From: Agaricus subrufescens
Taxonomy: Eukaryota; Basidiomycota; Agaricomycetes; Agaricales; Agaricaceae
Reading direction: 5' to 3'
Assembly: GCA_029945375.1 (NCBI GenBank)
Contig: CM057067.1
Span: 620,001-684,000 of the forward strand
DNA length: 64,000 nt
Shown one piece after another: positions 31,630 through 42,089 of the stretch (its first letter is position 1; each line of letters opens with the position of its first letter). Below the pieces are notes generated by a model. That model had not been told where the DNA came from. It ran no database searches and worked only from the letters and a program-made list of their open reading frames with translations. Both the position numbers and the translations under genes were made by a program.

Positions 31630-32664
31630 CTATTCGGTACCACCTTCTAACAATTTTACTATCCCAAAGGCAGCACCCGCCGCCAAACCACCAACCATGA
31701 GGGTGCTAAGTGCTCCCCATACATAGCCTCTGAATCCAATACCTGCTCCAGTCACATGCGACTTGACGGCTCCAAAAATGAGCAGGACCGCTCCGGTGAT
31801 GATACATGAGTAGATGAGAGCGACATGGGCTCTTGGAATGAAAAAGTAGGGTAATAGCGGAATGAGGCCGCCGATGAGATAACCCATCCCGATAGTGAAC
31901 GCAGAGACGTATAGTCGTATAGTAGGGATGTGTTCTGGCGTGTGTCATCAGTAAAGTCCGCAATAAAGTGAGACATTTCATACCTAGCCCTTGGCCGAAT
32001 TTAAGAAGGAAGGCAGTGACACCAACATCCTTGCTCCATTTTAACCTCGAGCTTTCTGTGTCGCCGCCGGAAGACGAAGAACCATATCCATCGTCTTCTT
32101 CAATCTCTCGTAGACAGTTTGCAACAGCACGACAAGACTTTTCATCTACACCGACGGGAGCGAGAACTTCGGTGACTTCTCGTTCCAACTCTCCGGCGCA
32201 ACTCTGTTTGACCCGTTCCTGTGTTTGTTTGTGAAGATAACGGTAGTGATCTCTCTCTGCCTGCGAGGCGAGGAAACCTCCGATGCCCATTGAGATGGCA
32301 CCAGCTATAAGTTCGGCGATACCACCGAGGACGACGAGTTTTGACTCGCCGAGCGAGGAGAGACCTGCAGTCAAAGCAAACGGCACGGTGAGACCATCGG
32401 AGAGACCAATGATTCTGGACGAATGTCAGAAAGCAGAAAAAACAGTATAGTTAAAGCTTGTTTGACGTACACATCCCGGACGACATCTGGGTCAATAAGG
32501 GTGCGCTGCTGCTTATTGAGCTCTCTGCAGCAGATCCCGCCTGCACGAGAATGACGACAACACTTTGAAAGAAGAGGGGTGGAGATTCCCGGTGCGGCGT
32601 GCTCGATAGGCCAGACGGGAGACTGGACAGGATTCTGGCGGGGAGGAAGGGCGACGGTGGACAT
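31630..32664 (-). CDS. CCC1: VIT1/CCC1-family iron/manganese transporter, paralog 1
   Basis: Integral membrane transporter that in yeast moves Fe2+/Mn2+ into the vacuole. Three exons. The N-terminal exon is soluble and ends DPDVVRDV. The core starts with the family signature IGLSDGLTVPFALTAGLS, then AGAISMGIGGFLASQAERDHY, the helix 2/metal-binding region, and a Cys-containing acidic loop (CLREIEEDD). The last exon carries three hydrophobic segments (YLIGGLIPLLPYFF, ALIYSCIITGAVLLIF, WGALSTLMVGGLAAGAAFG). It is a tandem duplicate of the gene at 34,052-35,042; the loop after the acidic stretch is a few residues longer here (SSSSGGDTESSRLKW). Convergent with HMGCL, 149 bp between stops. Iron-dependent regulation is known for the family, but I see no element to support it here. 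Confidence 0.9.
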
Positions 32665-32726
32665 TGGTGCTGGGAGGAGAGAATAGTCTCCCTGTATTAT
32701 GTCATCAGCACTCTTTTTCTACCCCC

Positions 32727-32900
32727 ATGCTCCGAGTAGTACCAGTCACCTCTCCGTTTCGGAAAATACCCGCCGATTTGCTGACAGAAAACGGAGAGAT
32801 AGCCGCTCAAAATGCACATTTGAAAATCCGCCTGGCAGAACTCCATGCTCTTGAAGTCGATCATCGAAAGATGAGATGGGCTTTGTAGGCGATGAGAAGA
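32727..32900 (+). pseudogene. Fossil 5' end of RPF2 (duplicate)
   Basis: Sits in the same place and orientation relative to paralog 1 of CCC1 as the real RPF2 start does to paralog 2. ATGCTCCGAGTAGT matches ATGCTTCGAGCAGT at 35,091; TTTCGGAAAAT from intron 1 is shared; the acceptor region and following bases (CTGACAG/AAAACGG) match TGCCAG/GAAACCG. After that similarity fades. The donor site is lost and no long frame follows, so it is dead. Confidence 0.7.
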
Positions 32901-33216
32901 GAGAGGGCTCACTGATAGACCAGAGAGATATGCGCGAGATGCAAATTTTCAAAAGATGACTCGATGTGTAGGAGTTTTTGAGTTCAAGACTTCCAAATTT
33001 CCTGGACTACTCCATTGAGTAATAATAGGTCAGATGGATGATCCGAGAGCCGATAGCGTCTCGGACACAGCAATACTAGACCCCATTTGTGCATGGCGGA
33101 ATAGGCGATTTGAGACCAAATGAGCAATACACTGGCGAGGTAGCGGACATTCGTTGGTGCCGGAACTGTGTGTTATAAACCTTCCTTCCTGGTATTTAAC
33201 TTCTTCCTTGTTCACG
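32901..33216. other. Junction of the tandem block duplication
   Basis: Lies between the fossil RPF2 start and the fossil HMGCL end; the duplication breakpoint should be here. No gene, microhomology or transposon end is obvious by eye. Confidence 0.45.
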
Positions 33217-33455
33217 GGGTGCCACCGGAGAAGTTACCGCTAAAGGCGTTCCAAAGCCTTTTCCCCCAGTACTGCAGGAACAGCTGACGGTGTGCTATAT
33301 CTGAGGCAAATGATTGACGTTGGTTGATGAATCGGTGAGGCTCTCGGCAGTGAGAGCATCTCGGAAGAGCTGCTCGAGCATGAGGAGGTCAAAGCCAAGA
33401 TATGTTGACACGATGTCTACAGTATTATACAGTATCTGTTCGCCGTCACCTCTCA
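33217..33455 (+). pseudogene. Fossil 3' end of HMGCL (duplicate)
   Basis: Aligns along its length with the last coding exon and 3' UTR of HMGCL: GGGTGCCACCGGA for the catalytic-loop codons, TCTGAGGCAAATGATTGAC for TCTGAGCCAGATGGTTGAC, GAGGTCAAAGCCAAG for GAGACCAAAGCCAAG near the stop, and TATCTGTTCGCCG for TATCTATTCGCCG in the UTR. Substitutions and gaps destroy the frame. The upstream HMGCL exons are absent. Confidence 0.75.
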
Positions 33456-34051
33456 CACGTCCAGTCCGTTGTGAAGGGGGGCAGACGAACACTATTTACA
33501 CGGTGGGATCGATCTTGACAGTGGCAACACCCCTGAATCAAAACGTGTACTGGAGTTTCCACGCAGGCGAGGTGAACGTTCATGAACGTGCTCGTGTGCA
33601 CATTCATCCCCACGTTCACCGGTCGATATTATAGAATAGGATAAAGACTTGATGTTTGTGGAGAAAACCATCTGACTCCTATCAGCCCATCATGCCGTTT
33701 GTCCCACAGCTGCATATGTATTCATAGTCATTGGCGTGTATATATAGTATTTGTGCCTGTTCAAACAGGGACAGTTATAAGTACGAAACTCTCTATAACC
33801 AAAGTTGAGGATGTATTGTGACGAGATTGTATAGGATGTAAGTACTCGGGATATAAGAACACGAATTGGCAACACTGGGGTGTACATTTAGAGTTCAACG
33901 GTATGAGTGATGTAGTAAATGAGGCAACGATAAACTACACATGATGAGAATAAGCAATATATAAACCAAGGTTAAATGTCATAGCTCCGAGAAAATCGAA
34001 CCGGGAGATGGAATGAAAACGGTTTAGCACCAGTGTCGTGGCATTTTAGCA
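33456..34051. other. Intergenic, no gene
   Basis: 3' flank of CCC1 paralog 2. Short palindromic CGTTCATGAACG lies near 33,577. Nothing else supported. Confidence 0.4.
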
Positions 34052-35042
34052 CTATTCCTCACGACCTTCCAACAGCCTAACTATTCCGAAGGCAGCCCCC
34101 GCAGCTAGGCCGCCAACCATGAGGGTGTTGACAGCTCCCCATATATAGCCACCTATCCCGATGCCTGCCCCTGTCACATGTGCTTTGACAGCCCCGAAGA
34201 TCAGCAACACCATTCCTGTGATTATACACGAGTAGATGAGAGCGATGTGTGCACTGGGAATAAAGAAATAGGGTATTAATGGGATGAGGCCGCCCGTAAG
34301 GTAGCCCATCCCGATAGTCAATGCAGAGACATAGAGGCGTATAGTCGGGATTTGTTCTGTAGAAGCGAATATTTAGCACAGCCACTGATAATTAAGAGAA
34401 GCCATACCAAGCCCTTGACCGAATTTGAGAAGGAAGGCAGTAATCCCAACGTCCTCTGCGTCACCAGTACTGCTAGAAGAAGAGCTGCTAGCATCGTCTT
34501 CTTCGATCTCGCGTAGACAGTTTGCCACTGCACGACAGGACTTTTCGTCCACACCGACGGGAGCGAGGACTCCAGTGACTTCGCGCTCCAATTGTCCTGC
34601 GCAAGTCTGTCTGATCCGTTCCTGTGTCTGTTTGTGGAGATAACGGTAGTGATCTCTCTCTGCTTGTGAGGCAAGGAAACCACCAATGCCCATTGAGATG
34701 GCACCGGCTATGAGTTCGGCAATACCACCGAGTACGACAAGTCTTGATTCGCCGAGAGAGGATAGACCTGCGGTCAGTGCAAATGGCACGGTGAGACCGT
34801 CAGAAAGACCGATGATGCTGGGTCATTGTCAGAAGGTAGATAAATGATATTCTTCGATGAACATACACATCCCGGACGACGTCAGGGTCGATGAGGGTGC
34901 GTTGCGGCTTGTAGAGCTCCTTGCAGCAGACACCTCCCGTGCGAGAATCGGAACAGCACTCTGAGAGGAGCGAGGCGGAAACACCGGGCTCTGCGTCCTC
35001 GATGGGCCAGACCTCGTTCTTCCGGCGGAGGGGGATGGACAT
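34052..35042 (-). CDS. CCC1: VIT1/CCC1-family iron/manganese transporter, paralog 2
   Basis: Same three-exon structure and motifs as paralog 1: AGAISMGIGGFLASQAERDHY, CLREIEEDD with a run of serines, and the terminal membrane exon (YLTGGLIPLIPYFF, WGAVNTLMVGGLAAGAAFG). Start at 35,042-35,040 (MSIPLRRKNEVWP). The N-terminal exon is the most diverged part (CCSDSRTGGVCCKELY against CCRHSRAGGICCRELN). Both copies have open frames and matching splice sites, so both are probably expressed; different tissue, metal or regulatory use is inference. It is divergent from RPF2 with 48 bp between start codons. Confidence 0.9.
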
Positions 35043-35090
35043 TGGTGCTGGGGAACTATCTGTATTACATCATCTCTGCTTTTTTCTTCA
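35043..35090. promoter_or_regulatory. 48-bp divergent region, CCC1 paralog 2 / RPF2
   Basis: Only 48 bp lie between the two ATG codons. In the fossil arrangement of paralog 1 the distance is 62 bp, and both share ATTGGTGCTGGG next to the transporter start. The duplicated transporter therefore inherited the shared promoter. Confidence 0.45.
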
Positions 35091-36242
35091 ATGCTTCGAG
35101 CAGTGTGAGTTTCTTCCTCCTATTTCGGAAAATCCACACTGATATTGTGCCAGGAAACCGCGTAATGCCCGCTCGAAACGTGCGCTCGAGGCCCGCCAAC
35201 CAAAAGAAGTCGAGGATCCCCGCACCTGTGTCTTCCTCAAGGGCACGCATACCGGCGAGATCGTCAACCAGGCTATGAAGGAGCTTGTAAGTCGCTCGTC
35301 CAACCCGCCCCCTTCACTTGCTCACCCGGGCCAGATGGCTCTCAAACGCCCGAACGCCATCTCGTTCACCAAAAAAAACGACATCCATCCCTTTGATGCC
35401 TCCTCCCAGGCCTCGCTCGAGTTCTGGTCTGCCAAGAACGACGCCTCGCTTTTCGTCGTCGGCCAATCAACGAAAAAGAAACCAAACGGTCTCACCTTCA
35501 TACGCACGTTCGATGGCCGCATTCTTGATATGATTGAGGTTGGCATCGAAAACTTTGTCAGCATGTCCAATTTGAAGGTTAGGTCTATTTTCCATTTCCA
35601 ACCATTCATCCGCCTAAACCAAATGCCCCTCAGACGCCTAAATCAACTCCGGGACACAAGCCCCTCCTCCACTTCGCCTCAGACCTCTTCGAAACCCATC
35701 CCCGCTTCACGCAGCTCAAATCGATGTTTATTTCCTTTTTCAACGGCGAAACCATAGATTCTCTCTGTCTGTCCGGCATCGAACATGTTATCAGCATATC
35801 TCTCGGCCCCACTCCTCCAAATCTCACAACAGATCTCACTTCCTCAGATCTCCCAAAAGTCCACATCCGGGCCTATACGATCCAACTCAAACCCTCCGGA
35901 ACCCGCACCCCAAAAGCCGAACTAACCCTCATGGGCCCCTCTTTCGATCTCGTCCTCCGGCGCCACCAACCCCCAGACCCAGAACTTCTCAAACAATCCC
36001 TCAAACGACCAAAAATCAAGAAACAAGACGTCGAAAAAGGTTTAGGAAAGAGGAAGAAGAATCTAGAGGTGGACGAGATGGGAGACTTGAGAGGCCGTGT
36101 TCATATTGCAAAACAAGATCTTTCAAAGTTGCAGACGAGAAAGATGAAAGGTTTGAAGGCCGCTTTCGACGAAGACGAGGGCGAAGACGAAGACGGTAGC
36201 CAAGAAGATTTACCTATCGAAAAGAAGCAGCGTATTTCATGA
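35091..36242 (+). CDS. RPF2: Ribosome production factor 2 (Brix domain)
   Basis: Nucleolar assembly factor that with Rrs1 brings the 5S RNP to the pre-60S particle. Four exons: MLRAV, then KPRNARSKRALEARQPKEV, then the Brix domain from TCVFLKGTHTGEIVNQAM through ALKRPNAISFTKKNDIHPF and FVVGQSTKKKPNGLTF to FNGETIDSLCLSGIEHV. The C-terminal tail is Lys/Glu-rich (KKQDVEKGLGKRKKN) and then acidic (EDEGEDEDG). All introns are GT-AG. Length of about 325 residues fits the family. A broken copy of its first exon lies at 32,727. Confidence 0.93.
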
Positions 36243-36339
36243 TGTTTGTCTTACCTGCTTTGTGCTTTATGACTACCATTTTCTATATATATAGGGAGAT
36301 GCTATCGGAGATGTCAGGTACATGATTACCAAATGCGAA

Positions 36340-36620
36340 AGAGAATCACTAAGAAACAGAGACACAGAAAGAAACAGGAAATAGAGAGACCGAAACTGAT
36401 AAACAGAAACTGAGAGACAGAAATCGAGAAACAGAAGCTGAGAAACAGAAAAAGCGGTATCGAAACAGAGATACCGAAACAGCGATACTGAAACAGAGAA
36501 ACAGAGACAGATAAAGAGATAAACAGAAATAGAGAAGCAGAAATAGAGAAGCAGAAATAGAGAAACAGAAATAGAGAAACACGAACAGAGAAACAGAGAA
36601 ATCAAGATAAAAAAGAGACT
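36340..36620. repeat. Purine-rich degenerate tandem repeat (14-bp unit)
   Basis: Nearly all-purine-plus-C plus strand built of variants of CAGAAATAGAGAAG; about four regular 14-bp copies at 36,524-36,580 and looser ones on both sides. Lies between the convergent RPF2 and mini-exon genes. The long minus-strand frames here (Ser/Leu/Phe repeats) are artefacts of the repeat. Confidence 0.75.
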
Positions 36621-36793
36621 GATTTTCGGACAGAGATAAAACTGAGATGCCAAAACCGATCCAGAATGCGACCCAAGAAACCAATCCCAAATGCCAAAAA
36701 GAAATGAAAGAAAAAAATCCGTAAGCAAGTACCCAGATCTAGTCAACTCCTCTTATACCTACGCTCAGGAACTTCAAAAACACGGTTAATCGT

Positions 36794-39700
36794 CTATAAT
36801 AATCGACCAGTAATACCACGACACTCACCTCGCAGATAATCCTCAGGCGCAACGCGAGGTCTGAACAAAGTCCAAGGAATAGGCCCATTCGGATCATCAT
36901 CGATGGGATTCTCGTCTCCCATCGTCATTACCAACGACTTGCCATCTTCTCCTACTGCCACTACGCCTTCGGTCTTCGCATTCGTTGCCGTCGTCCCATA
37001 TTCTCCAAATCCAACTGCGTGTCCGTCATTTGCATAGCAATTCAGTATATCCCATATTTCACCCTCCGACGACGAAGAGGGGGACATCTGGGAAAAACTC
37101 TCTTCACTCCAAGAATTCTTCGGTTCATTCTCGAACCACTCCACGGCTTTGTCTAAAAACACTCTCCCTTTCGCAAAGGGAATGCCGAAATTGTTGTTGA
37201 TAATATCGAAAATAGGTTTCCACTCGTCTTCGAGGCTGGCCAGAGCCGCCATGCCAGCGCCATAGGTGGTGGACAGTTTGTGATTGTTCATAAAATCGTT
37301 GTCTTCGTCTTCAAGGCTGGTTAAGGAATCCGTGCTTATAGTTGCCGAATCGTGACTTTCCATCGAATCACTGTCTTCGTCTTCTTCATCTTCATCAAGA
37401 GTCGCAAACATTGGGAGTTCGCCATCATGTTCATTCATAAAATCCAAAAGTTCGTTTACGTCTTCACCGAAACTACGTGTGGGACGAATAGGCCTAGGAG
37501 GGATGTGTTCCATTGAAGGGCTTTGCACGACTATATTTAGTGTAAGCATATGTCTCCTTCCTCGAAAAAGATCATGCTGACCAATGGTGGGAGTAGATTG
37601 AAGTACTTCCGCCTCAATTCGAGCGGATCTAGTAGGCCATTCTTCTCGTGCTAGAATGACATGTAAGCAGGGCCATATCATCCACAAATAATGGATCTAA
37701 CCAATAGAGGGAAGAGACTCGATTTTTTCGACCTCAGGATTCTCAGGACAAGCGAGTATGGAGGCCAAGTCCGTCATTGATGGGCTGTAAACTATTAAAT
37801 GCAAAGATCCAGGCGTAAGCGTCATCTGCGTGTTTGTATTTTGTTCTTGTTAGAAAGCCAACGACACTGACCGATGTCAAATGATAGTCCTATTTCTTCA
37901 CGAGTCCGGGCAGGCATGGCGAATATTTCTTCCAATGATGGACTTTGTACAACTGGATTAAACCGAAGGGTCAATACTGGTTTTACAAGATGCACTAGTA
38001 ATACTGACTGATAGCAGGTGCGATGAAGTCGGTAGATTCAGGTTCAATACATAAAGCGTGAGCAGGTGCATCGCGAATGTCTTCTACAGATGAACTAGGC
38101 GAAACTTGGTATCCCGTGTAAGGTGATTTTACTATCTTTGGAGGAAAGAAGGAAACTTACCAATGAGGGGAGTAGACTCGGTCACGCCGACCTCGCCACG
38201 ATTGGGAAGGTCGAGTAGAGCGAGTATGGCTTCAATAGATTGACTTGGTCCAACTGATTGGCGTGTCAATTTTTTTCTATAGGGAGATTTTTCCAAAAAG
38301 AAACAGACCAGTACCGGGTGTGGAAGTAGATTTGGCCACCTCAAGTTCAACATCGATGCTACGAGCGGAGGTGCCAGTTACCTCTTGTGTTGAATCTAGA
38401 CAAAGTGTAAGCTTTTCCAATCTTCGAAAATCCACGGTGACACTAACCATCGGTAGAAGTAGATCCAATCATTTCGGTTTCAGGAAGATCAAGTAAAGCA
38501 ATTATCGCTTCTATCGAGGGACTTGGTCCAACTTGATAACATTCACCGCATGAGCGACTCTCGAATCCTCAAACACACAGTACCACTGACCGATGGCAGG
38601 AGTCGACCCGACTACCTTGGCCTCAGGCCTGGTACTAATGGTACCAACAGATATAACGCTTATGTCTTCTATTGATGGGCTTTGTATAACTAAGTGTGTA
38701 TGAGCATCCCTCTCTATTTGAAAGCAATAACACCGACCGATAGAGGGAATAGGACCGACTATCTCGGCTTCAATGCGACTGGGACAAGTGAGAACGTCCT
38801 CAGGCTGCATGGAAGGACTTTCACCTAGTTTGAAATACTATGTGAGTGTCATCTCCAAGGCATAGTACCAAAACTTACCGACGGTGTGTACCTCGGTAGG
38901 AATAAGCACCTCCTCTACGAATGGGGCTTGTGCGACTGAATCCGTTCGTAAGTACTCACTTAATCCTACAGAACTATAAAACTGACCTGTGACGGGAGTA
39001 GGTTCGAATATCTCGATTTGGGTAGTCATTTCCTTCCTTGACGAGGTTTGTACCACTAATTTGACGTAAATGTCGGTATTCTTGTAGCATAAACAAGAAA
39101 ACAATATCACTGACCGACAGCGGGGATAACAGGTTTGGTCATCTCTACCTTGCGCATAGATTTGAAAGGTGAAAGTCGTAACTCAGATGCTTCGGACTCG
39201 AGCGGTTCGATGGTGATATAAGTTCCGTCGTCGGAAACGCGTAGGAGGTGAAGAGAGCCAGGCGGCATAGAGCCCGGTTCCATAACTAAACGGAAAGCAA
39301 ACATCCGTAAGTGCTTGAATCGAAATGCTGAAGTTACTCACAAATCTTAGCCTGACTAAAACTGTCATATTCGTCATTATTGATGTCGTAGTCGTCTTGT
39401 GATGATTCTTCATCCGATTCATCGTCCTCGAATTCGGAACTCAGAAACCTATTTGGAAGCTCTAACTCGCATTCTTCCATGAAGTCCAAAACTTCAGTCA
39501 AATCGTCGCCACCATCGCGGCAAGGGTGAGCAGGTGGCGGCGTAAACTGGTGAAAAATATCGTCCAACGAAGGACTCTGGACAACTAGACCATATACAAG
39601 GTATACGTGAGTATATGTGTCACTTCCCACAAGGTAACTGACCGATTCTTGGGACAGCTTGCTCAGCTTCTTCACTGATTTCGAGAGAAAGCGGCAAACT

Positions 39701-41006
39701 TTGAGATTGGCTCAAAGTGATAGACTTTTTCTTTCCAGTTCCATCGGAAGCAATGCAAACTTCTAAGTTAGCGCCACAAAGTTCAACGGATACTTCTTCG
39801 TGGATGACTAGAGAAGCAGCACCAAAGTCACATCACGACTCAAACAAAAAACGTCAGACTCACTTGTGGCTTCCAAAGTATGCGCTTCCTGAGTACAACA
39901 CTCGGGTCGGTTGTCAAGCGAAAGATCATCAGAGAGTATGCAGGAGGTTCGAGAACGCTTCTCAGGAATGCTAGAAAGGGGAGTTGAATCCCCCTCGGGG
40001 TCATTGACCGCGGCACAAAATGCATTCTCAAGAATGTTCCTGCCTCTCACATTGCTCTCGACTTCTCTCAGGCTCAATACCTCACCCTCCCTTCGTACGC
40101 TGTCCTTGGTCGCAACATTCCGGGTCATTTGATCACTTGAGTCCCCTGACTCTTCACGTTCCTCGGAGCAGGAATAAAATTCCTCGTCTTCACTCTCGTC
40201 GGCTATACTTTCATCATCTTTAGAATACGGCAATTGATGGCATGCTGAAAGGAGTGTTTAAGATCAGGTATCATTGAAGTACCCGATCATGAAATGACTC
40301 ACTATTGCCCGCAGACTCGCCACTGTCAACATCTATAACAGCGACTAATAAACCCCTTTCGATCTTGTTCACCCTCTTATCTTTAGACCTCTCAGCACTA
40401 TCCGGAGGTTCCGATTCGTCTCCTACTGAAGTCATAGCGGACGAAATAATGGACTCTCCGTCACTGAAGAGACGCTCTTCTGATGTATTATCGTCATTCG
40501 AAAAAGTCGAACACCGGTTAGCACTCTTGTTCATGAAATCGTTCATGTCAGCCATATTGACAGTACCGTATCGCTTCATTGCTTCAGCGAGTTTGGACGG
40601 AAGGAAGGCTTGTCGGATAATGGCCGACGTAGCTTCTTCGAGGTAAACTATTGTTTGAATTACACCATAATTGAGTTTGTGAAACGCCTACGGTTAACTC
40701 CATGACAAACCTGTATGATCAGTCATGTCTGATTCTTTAGAAGGCAAATCAGTAGCCTTCCTAGTACCCAATGCCTGGGAAGTAACGATGTCGCAGTTGA
40801 CTACTAGTCGTAAACATGTCAATCAGGGTCATTATGATAAAATAGTTCTTACCCTTGGCGACTTCGACGATGTTAACGGCACCAAATCCGAGCTCGGCGG
40901 CATTCTCGGATGTGGGGGTGCGGGCGCGGTTAAGCCAAAAAGAAGCAAAAGTATTCAACAAGAATAGGTAAATCGCAGACGCGTATGAGGCGAGTAAAGC
41001 GAGCAT
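36794..41006 (-). CDS. Unrecognised protein encoded by an array of phase-1 mini-exons
   Basis: I do not recognise the family. ATG at 41,006 opens a hydrophobic segment (MLALLASYASAIYLFLLNTF), a likely signal anchor. Long acidic, Ser-rich exons follow (40,646-39,850) with SDGESIISSAMTSVGDES and RSRTSCILSDDLSLD. An exon at about 39,590 encodes VVQSPSLDDIF...LTEVLDFMEECELELP. Then eleven exons of roughly 57-105 nt (39,055 to 37,582), separated by introns of about 48-85 nt, encode variants of VxxSPSIEDI...E(A/V)...STPxI. The last large exon (from 37,530) again reads VVQSPSMEHI...VNELLDFMNEHDGELP, so both ends of the array are homologous. Every exon I checked begins and ends in phase 1. An in-frame stop lies at 36,794; an alternative GTGAGT donor just before it would give a slightly different C-terminus. 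Probably a fast-evolving, disordered, perhaps secreted or membrane-anchored protein; no function can be assigned. Confidence 0.65.
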
Positions 41007-41268
41007 GATGATAATAGACGATTATAAAGGAAAGCGGGCCGCATTTTCGCTGATTTATACGTTTGACGAAACGGATGGGTGGCTCTCATTTGGTAGGACA
41101 GAATGTAACTTTTCGATTGTCAACCACCAGGATACCTTGAGTGTCAGCCAACTTGGCCGTTATTCTTCGGATCTAGGACTTATTGAAATCAAAAATTTAA
41201 TCGCTTACCCAGCTTTACCTCTGAGAAGATGGAATGAGTGTGGAAGTGCAGAAAGTGAAAGAAAAAAA

Positions 41269-41340
41269 CTCTCTGTCGGGGAGTCGAACCCCGCTTTCGC
41301 GCGTGACAGGCGCGTGTACTAACCGATATACTAACAGAGA
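41269..41340 (-). tRNA. tRNA-Asp (GUC)
   Basis: 72 nt without intron. Acceptor stem TCTCTGT pairs with ACAGAGA; A box TAGTATATCGGTTAGTA; anticodon loop GCCTGTCACGC gives GTC; T arm GGGGTTCGACTCCCC. The A73 discriminator position is G, as expected for tRNA-Asp. The anticodon stem (CGCGC/GCGCG) is fully paired. A T-run terminator (GTTTTTTTC) follows on its 3' side. Confidence 0.95.
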
Positions 41341-42089
41341 CCTGCTTCGGAACTGAATATCAGGTAACATGATACTCAAACTTTGACCCTTTCTCACCGC
41401 ACAACTCCCACAACTCCTTCATCTTCGATCATTACGGAATTAACCGTCCCTCCACTGTCCCTCGCGACGCGAACACCCCGAAAAACTGATTGAATTCTAA
41501 GGGTTGATTATCCAATAGGAATGCGTAATGCTTTTTGTTCTGCGTTACCGAATCAAACTCATGAGTCATGGTGGCCTTCCCGCGAAGTGAACAAGAACTT
41601 CAGAATCATGGCTCTTCAGCACTCAGCGTCAGTGATGTATCAGCCTTTTCTTCTATTCCCATGGATTATAAACAAACGGCGTTCTGTTGGCTAGATCCAA
41701 GCGTTACGACATACGAGTTACTAAGTCAAGTATCAGTACCGAGGGCTTACACGGTGCCCGTAAAATGAATGCCCGCGATCTCTCCAGCACACTCCTCAGT
41801 TTATTTGACCTCAACAATTTGCTCCGCCCGTGCGCGAATGAGGCGCTTCAAAGGCACCTCATCGCCATTTCCGCGACGCTTTTAGCCCTTGATACTCCTC
41901 GCTTGTCCCGGATCATCCATCCGACCTACTCAATGGAGGTAGCCCTAGAAGTTCGGAAGTCTGGAACTCTGAAAGGCTCCTCCCCGGGTCATCTTGAAAA
42001 TTGTAGAGCTTCTCTGACATCTGTTTGGTTTACTGGGCTCTCCTCTCCCTACATAAAGAGTTTCCCCTCTACCCCACATTCCATCTTCG
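41341..42089. other. Intergenic, promoter of the MFS gene
   Basis: No gene recognised. Frames at 41,568 and 41,687 are short and without motif. Confidence 0.35.

Noticed and set aside
36273..36746. Long minus-strand frames rich in Ser/Leu/Phe/Cys
   Set aside because: They are translations of the degenerate 14-bp repeat, which stays open in several frames.
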